This document shows positions 58,101 through 64,000 of a stretch of DNA of 64,000 nucleotides, one piece after another. The stretch is taken from positions 22,716,341-22,780,340 of the forward strand of contig NC_092575.1 in the NCBI RefSeq assembly GCF_037975245.1, given 5' to 3'. Below the pieces are notes generated by a model, which was not told where the DNA came from, did no database searches, and saw nothing but the letters and a program-made list of their open reading frames with translations. A program made the translations under genes and the position numbers. Each line of letters starts with the position of its first letter. Position 1 is the stretch's first letter. Source of the DNA: Apostichopus japonicus (taxonomy: Eukaryota; Echinodermata; Holothuroidea; Aspidochirotida; Stichopodidae).

Positions 58101-58530
58101 AAAAGACGTCGGCACTCTTAACGCTCGTCTCCTTGCCTGCACTTGGTCCAGTGAACATCATGAGAATACATAACACCTGGCAAAATCATTAAAACACTTC
58201 TGAGATGTAAAGCCTTATCAACATAAAAAACAAAAAGGAAAGAAGAAGGAAATTCCATGTCTCCGAATAGCAATCAGCGGCCGTAAATGCATTTTGCACA
58301 CTGATTTAGTCTTTTTTTTACACTCATGATTATTAAAATTATCGTAATATAATCCTGTTTTTTTGCCGTTCCGGTGCCTTCTTACACTGTCTTGCATGAC
58401 CTTCACAAACGTCTTTTAACACTTTGGTTTCTTCTACGATTTGCCCGTACGGACAGAGCAGTTCTCAAAATTGTTCGCATGATTTCTAGATAAGACCCTC
58501 CGACAGAGTCCATGAGAGGGTGGGCCGGGG
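54793..58530. other. Region downstream of SPPL3, possibly including its 3' UTR
   Basis: No convincing gene is seen on either strand. A run of about 30 A follows AAGGAGAAAAG near 55130. The 3' UTR of the minus-strand SPPL3 gene should start at 58530 and run leftward for an unknown length. Confidence 0.45.
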
Positions 58531-61500
58531 TCATACTTCCATGTAATTAGGTTGTTGTACCTTGATGAAAGGCTCGTGCCACATGCGCTTCAGGTCACCC
58601 TGGAGATATGGGAGGGAAAAATGGAAAGAGAATGCTTGTTTAATACTCCATATTCATTAAAGTCTATGCCAACATAAAAATGTTCTTGTTTATATTTTTT
58701 TCGTTTAATATTAATCCTTTGAGGAAAATTAAAGTGTTAAATAAACTGCTTCATCTGCCGCAAAAAGGCCTGTTCTAGGAAATACATAAAAAAGTGAGAA
58801 ATCATGACATTTGGATGATCATAACGATATCTTCTTCAGAGGCGAACCCAATCGAAAACAGATTTAAGGACACATTTAAAATAGATAGATAGATGGGGCC
58901 GTTGAACATTGTCCTTAGAAGCAAACAGTTGCATTTTTTTAATATTTTCATCCATTTTTATGTATTCATTTTTCCCTTTCACCAATGCCACCCAGTTGTA
59001 CTGTCTTTTCCAAGTGTCCATCAGAAATACTCCCTTCAACTCCTGTGCACAATATTCTATTATGCAATTAACCTAGATAATAAATTGACTGTTCTGTTTA
59101 CAAACGACTTAACAATGTGCTACATATGTGGTAAACGATCTACTGATATAAGTAATACTCGTAAGTATCAATAATACTCATACGTATACAACATACTCAT
59201 AATGATAAATAATACTCATAATGAAAAATTATACTCATAACGATAAATAATACTCATAAGTATAAATAATACTCATAATTATATATAATACTCATAAGTA
59301 TAATATAATACTCATAAGTATAAATAATACTTATAATTATAAGTAATACTCATCATGATAAATACTACTCATAAGTATACGTAATACTCATAATGATAAA
59401 TAATACTCATAATGATAAATTATACTCATAAGTATAAATAATACTCATAATGATAAAAATAATACTAATAAGTATATAATACTCATAAGTATAAATAGTA
59501 CTCATAAGTATACGTAATACTCATAATGATATATAATACTCATAATGATAAATTATACTCAAAAGTATAATATAATACTCATAAGTATAATATAATACTC
59601 ATAAGTATATATAATACTCACAAGTATAAATAATACTCATAATTATAAGTAATACTCTTAATGATAAATAATACTCATAAGTATAATATAATACTCATAA
59701 GTATAATATAATATCATAATGATAAATAATACTCATCATGATAAAATAATACTCATCAGTATAAAATAATACTCATAAGTATGAATAATACTCATAAGGA
59801 TAAATAATACTCAAAGTATAAAATAATACTCATAAATGTAAAATAATATTCATATGTTATATAATGCTTTGTACTAAAAGACCATCCTGTATATTGTGCA
59901 CTATACATACAAATGACTTACCGTTCAGTATACTCTGTACACTGTAAAATCACTAATATACATGTATACTGCTGTATTATCATGTGTTATTGAACCTTAC
60001 AATACCTCGCCCAAATTGATACTTTAAATCTAATGAAATCTGTCATATTTCCGCAATATTTAAAGAGCATTTCTGACCTTAAGGTAGGCCATGATGACAA
60101 GGGGAAGAAGCGTAAACGGAACCAAATACAGTAAAGCTGGCTGAGCATTCTTGTAAATTTCAGACGAAACGGTAGCTGTCAAGAGCCCTGTAAAGAAATC
60201 ACACAAAAAAAAAAATCGAATTTCAAAAAAAAACATGTATAAAGATGATTGTCAAGTTATGAGTTAGAGAGAGACAGAGATTGAGAGAGAGAGAGAGAGA
60301 AAGGAGGGTTGAAAAAATTATGGTAAAGTAATATCAAAGCGTGATTAATTATTTACATCTTCCGATGCAAGTGTGACGCATGACATGCTCAAAGCTCCTT
60401 AATTATTCTGGAGCCTTCCTCTTCCGATTTCTTTTACTTGACATGCTAAGTGGGTGTGCATTCCCCATACAGTGCTACTTGAGTGGGAGAAATTACTATG
60501 AAGAGCCTCTTGACAGCTCTAACTGGAATTATAGGATTCTAATTTTCTTCATCTCCAATGTTCAGTAGAAAAAAAAAAAATGCTAATTTTTTTTAGAGAT
60601 TTGTATTAATATTCTGCTCTTACAGAGGTATCTTTTAATGCCTATGATATGAATACAGCCTTCAACATTCGCACAATGTTTTATGATTTTGTTCCACTTG
60701 GCGAATCCCAGTGAGAGACCCAGATGGCACAACCCATGTAAGTATTATATATAGTATTCTTTTCTTGTCATGATTAGAAAATGTTCCAAAGTATGTGAAA
60801 GTCATTCTCAGGTTATCTTCCAATTCTTGGATCACACTAAAGAGACTGGCTTCAGGCTGTGTAATAAATGAGACTACATTACTGTACGACGCAGAAATGT
60901 TGCAAAGTTAGGAGGAATGCGAAACAGACATTCAAGTAGTGTCTTACTACCTATGAGTATAAATTGACTTAAAATCTACTTCTCACAACAAAACTGCCAA
61001 GGTGATACAAACAATGGACTTAAACTTCCCATGAGACACGTAATTTTCTCCACTTTTAAACACAACGTTTATATGTGAAGAGTTTACCGATGTTTAAAAG
61101 ATTATTTGGGATGGCATCAGTGGAGCATGGCGCTACAGTTTCATCTTATTAAATAACCGACTCAAGAAAACATGAGCATCAAAGTCTACATCCTGCAAGA
61201 AACTGAAACACTAAACTGCTTTACGAATAAAAGCCAATTCTCCTGCAGTTCTGTTTGGTTTGCAACGATCGCTGTATTCGTTGCCACTCGTGCAGACAGG
61301 CGTGGATACGGCTTCTCCTGGTTTTGAGTTACTATATTGACATGTCTAGTGGGAAGTCGCACACCGATATTAAAGGAGCTTACCAAGTCGGAGAAAACAA
61401 TCCACTCAGTTTTAAGTTTTCTCTCCTCATATACAATCAGTGGATATTTTTTTAAGTATCGTGTCGAATATAACAGTCTTGGTTGTAAACGAGATATCTG

Positions 61501-63136
61501 TTAATTAAACTGAAACATTTCTGGCTATATTCCATGACACTGATGGCTGCAACACACCATGAACCTATACAATAGATACAGCGTGATGGAATGTTGAATT
61601 TGAAAGGTTGTTTGATGAATAACTTTTTTGTCTGTTCTATAAATATTTCAGAAAAATAAAGAAAGATAAAACAATAATATAATAAATACAAGCACTGTCT
61701 GATGGGTAAACTGAATGAAAAGAGAGCTTAATGTCTATTTTAAGCCTTTAATGTGAGGTATTTCTATGGGGTTATTTCTGAACTGAATACACATTATTGA
61801 AGCATGGTTGGACTTGATTTAGTAGATAGAAAGAATCTTACTGCTTTCTTTAAGAGCAGAGCTTTGATGATTCAATATAGTTAGTCTCCCATGTAGGATG
61901 TTTCACTGTTTACATCAAGTTTGGACTGTTTGTATTCTACTGAAGCATAATTGGAAATCGAAAGGGTTGCATGTCTTAAATGCAGAGCTTGAATGATTCA
62001 AGTCTATTTAGCCCCCCCCCCCCCCCCTCAATGAGGACTGTTTCATGGTTTACACCACTAAATTTGGACTGTGGGTGTTCTACTGAAGCTTGAGTTATTG
62101 GACTTTGATTTAGTAAACAGAATCATACTGCCATTCTTTAATAGCAGAGCTTAAATTATTCAATCTAGTTAGCCTCCCCAGAGGGATGTTGTTTCCCTGT
62201 TTACATAATAAAGTATGGACTGTGTGTATATTACATGCAAGCTACGTTGGACTTTGGATTTAAAGTCAAAGGAATCAGACTTCTTTAATACAGAGCTTTA
62301 ATGATTCAACTCTATTTAACCTCCCGTGAGGGAACTTGTACTCTGCAACAAGCACAATTGGACATGATTTTTGTTGAAAGGCCTAATCTTGGCTGTGGCA
62401 AATTTTCAACTAAAACGATCGATTGATCAAATGTAAAATTTACCTTTCAGATTCTCCAAACACCAAAATTGGTAATAAATTCATGTTTTAAGTTTTTGGA
62501 TTTGATAATATTGTAGGTTTGATCATATTTGATGCCAAAATAAAAGACTCATTTTAAAACTTGAATCATTCTAAATTTATCAGGGAATGATTATTTGTTG
62601 AAAGATGTCATTTGACCTAAGGTTTTTCCTTTTTTTCCTGCACTGTCCTCCCACCAGGACACAAATGCCATGGAGAAGAGATACTTAATGCCAGTCTTTT
62701 TAGTTCTCTCTTTTCTTTAATTATTTTTTTAACACAAAGGGCAAGTTCTTTTCATGCAGACCACTTTTTGGAGGAAGATGGAAGCGAAAAATTGGGAGAG
62801 TGGAAAGAGGGAAACAAAAGTGGGAAGGGGAAAGGAAAGAGGACAATGAATGTGGAAGGGGAGGGGAGAAGAAGGGGTAGGCACGATAGGAGAGGGGATG
62901 AGGAGGTGGGTAATAAAGGTGTGAACCACTTACCTACAAAATAACCAATAAGTGAACAATGAAAGTAAGTGACTTTCTGAGCCAGACTTCCATGAGTAAT
63001 CAATGCTGGCTGTGGGGCTGCTGGGTCTACCGACTGTCTCTTCCAGTTATCATAGCGAAGCACGAAGCAGAGTAAAAGCCCCGGCATCACGATATCTCCC
63101 AGGCCCAGCATGGAAAAGTGACCTGCACTGTGCATG
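58531..63136 (-). CDS. SPPL3: SPPL3 (signal peptide peptidase-like 3), last three coding exons
   Basis: Exons on the minus strand: 63136-62934, 60187-60078 and 58599-58531 (stop TGA 58533-58531), in phase throughout, giving about 126 C-terminal residues of a protein that is normally about 385 long. Exon one starts [20 protein letters not shown], with the catalytic GxGD motif of the presenilin/SPP aspartyl protease family (Asp codon 63096-63094). It continues through [15 protein letters not shown]. The middle exon carries [15 protein letters not shown], the PAL motif (60140-60132). The last exon encodes [16 protein letters not shown] and ends MEV. SPPL3 cuts type II membrane proteins, chiefly Golgi glycosyltransferases, within the membrane. 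The first catalytic Asp (YD motif) and the N-terminal membrane spans lie beyond the right edge; I saw no further exon in 63137-64000. Confidence 0.95.
59150..59865. repeat. About 20-bp minisatellite in an SPPL3 intron
   Basis: AATACTCATAAGTATAA and AATACTCATAATGATAA alternate, some 35 units over 700 bp. There is no long open frame. Confidence 0.9.
61795..62370. repeat. About 130-bp tandem repeat, four diverged units, SPPL3 intron
   Basis: GCAGAGCTT.AATGATTCAA, TTAG.CTCCC...AGGATGTTTC, GTTTACAT and TTGGACTGT.TGT.TTCTACTGAAGC recur near 61855, 61982, 62145 and 62290. One unit contains a run of 17 C at 62012. Confidence 0.7.
62934..63136 (-). CDS. SPPL3: SPPL3 exon with the GxGD catalytic aspartate
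   Basis: Acceptor TTTCATGTAG precedes 63136 and donor G/GTAAGTGG follows 62934. The exon carries GLGD (Asp at 63096-63094), the [16 protein letters not shown] membrane span and [10 protein letters not shown]. Between these spans is a short Pro/Ala/Gln-rich loop ([13 protein letters not shown]), a position that varies among orthologues. Note that the PAL in this loop is not the catalytic PAL motif, which is in the next exon. Confidence 0.93.
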
Positions 63137-63227
63137 CTACATGAAACAAAAGAAATAACAAAAGCATTTTAACATGGAGTTGTGACATATTTTATTTATT
63201 TTTCTTTCTGGTGCCAAGTAGAGTTGG

Positions 63228-63500
63228 GCGATATTTGCTTTTTAACGTCACGATAAATAGTTCAAAAATTATCGCGATATTTCGATAATTTTTCCTTGTT
63301 GTTTTTAGTGTGTTCGCGAACACACAAAAAACAACTGCCAATTTCCCACCGGTGTTTTCGCGCAGCGAACACACCAACCCGTTGCGTGCTAGCATAATGG
63401 CGTGGGGTCCAGGGGCCCGCCATAGGACCCCGGTGGGGTCAAGGGGTGGAACCCCTTGTGTGGGGTTCAGGGGGCGAAGGCCCCCGGAAAATTTTAGTAT
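63228..63500. repeat. G/C-rich repeat and palindromic TGTGTTCGCGAACACA
   Basis: GGGCGATATTTGC and ATTATCGCGATATTTCGATA are followed by the perfect 16-bp palindrome near 63309 and a second GCGAACACACC at 63365. Then comes a GGGGTCCAGGGG/ACCCCGGTGGGG/AACCCCTTGTGTGGGG block, similar in style to the dispersed G/C-rich repeats at the left of the window. Its limits are unclear. Confidence 0.5.
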
Positions 63501-64000
63501 TTTTGCGTGTCTGGCAATAAAAAATTCGCAGTTGAGGATTCAAAATAATGACAACTTTTTGAATTTAAATTGTCACGATGCTGATGAAAATTTTTAAATG
63601 ACAAGTTAGAGTAGCTATATTATGTGATAAAATGAAAAGAGATTAAATCTGTCTTACAATCTTTAAAAAGTTTAAGTGACAAAACTGTCGATATTATGAA
63701 ACAAACTACGTTCGGCAAAGCCCCGTTTCTAGACTGCCTAACAATGAACAGCGTGCACTATACGTACATCAGTTTACAACTGCAGTGTTTAACCATACTT
63801 AAATATCACGGTAGGCTACATGCGCTTCGAATTTTCCCAGGTACCTTGCCAAACAACTCCCTGTCTAACACCTGTTTGTTAACATTTTTGGCACGTTTCC
63901 AAAAAACTTTTCATGGAGTAAACTATTTTGGCTCCACTCTAGAATTAATTAGGTCAGTCAGTAAAGGATCGGTAAAGTTATGCGAAATGATATCTTAGAC

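Noticed and set aside
57812-58192. Plus-strand frame of 126 codons
   Set aside because: It has no recognisable motif and lies antisense to the likely SPPL3 3' UTR.

Overview
The window is nuclear DNA from an animal. Genes are split by many introns with GT-AG borders, non-coding DNA is AT-rich, and there are LINE 3' ends, tRNA-derived SINEs, MITEs and many minisatellites. The gene content (an EFCAB5-type ciliary EF-hand/GAF protein, SPPL3, a BRI3BP-like membrane protein and a bacterial-type single-domain rhodanese) and the repeat style suggest a marine invertebrate. An invertebrate deuterostome such as an echinoderm is my best guess, but the species is not provable from the sequence alone. All gene models were spliced by eye: exon borders were chosen where a consensus splice site and an unbroken reading frame agree.

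Layout. 1-3.7 kb: G/C-rich repeat elements and an 84-bp minisatellite, then apparently gene-free DNA up to the 5' end of the first gene. 3.7-23.0 kb (+): a complete 21-exon gene whose joined exons give 4416 nt (1471 codons plus stop), recognised as EFCAB5. Its introns carry a LINE end, three MITEs and several minisatellites. 23-33 kb: intergenic, with a TTAA-flanked MITE, a 123-bp minisatellite and smaller duplications. 33.2-42.2 kb (-): a four-coding-exon gene for a 241-residue multi-pass membrane protein resembling BRI3BP/TMEM109, with a probable 5' UTR exon near 42.2 kb. 42.3-44.8 kb: a head-to-head intergenic region with a MITE, a palindrome and a LINE end. 44.85-48.7 kb (+): a four-exon rhodanese-like gene of about 189 residues. 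48.7-58.5 kb: intergenic, with a SINE, an 18-bp minisatellite and a MITE. 58.5-63.1 kb (-): the last three coding exons of SPPL3 (signal peptide peptidase-like 3), including the GLGD and PAL active-site motifs. Its upstream exons lie beyond the right edge.

How the genes relate. The four genes do not form an operon or obvious pathway. BRI3BP and SPPL3 are both membrane proteins of the secretory pathway, and their human orthologues both map to 12q24.31, so this neighbourhood may preserve old linkage. I found no CRISPR array, bacterial mobile element, rRNA or intact tRNA gene, and no virus-derived gene. I see no clear case for a wholly new system. The most interesting items are the dynein-stalk-like C-terminus of the EFCAB5 protein, an intron whose 3' splice site sits in the last unit of a repeat of acceptor-like sequences, several MITEs with readable target-site duplications, and two long palindromes near or within the rhodanese gene.
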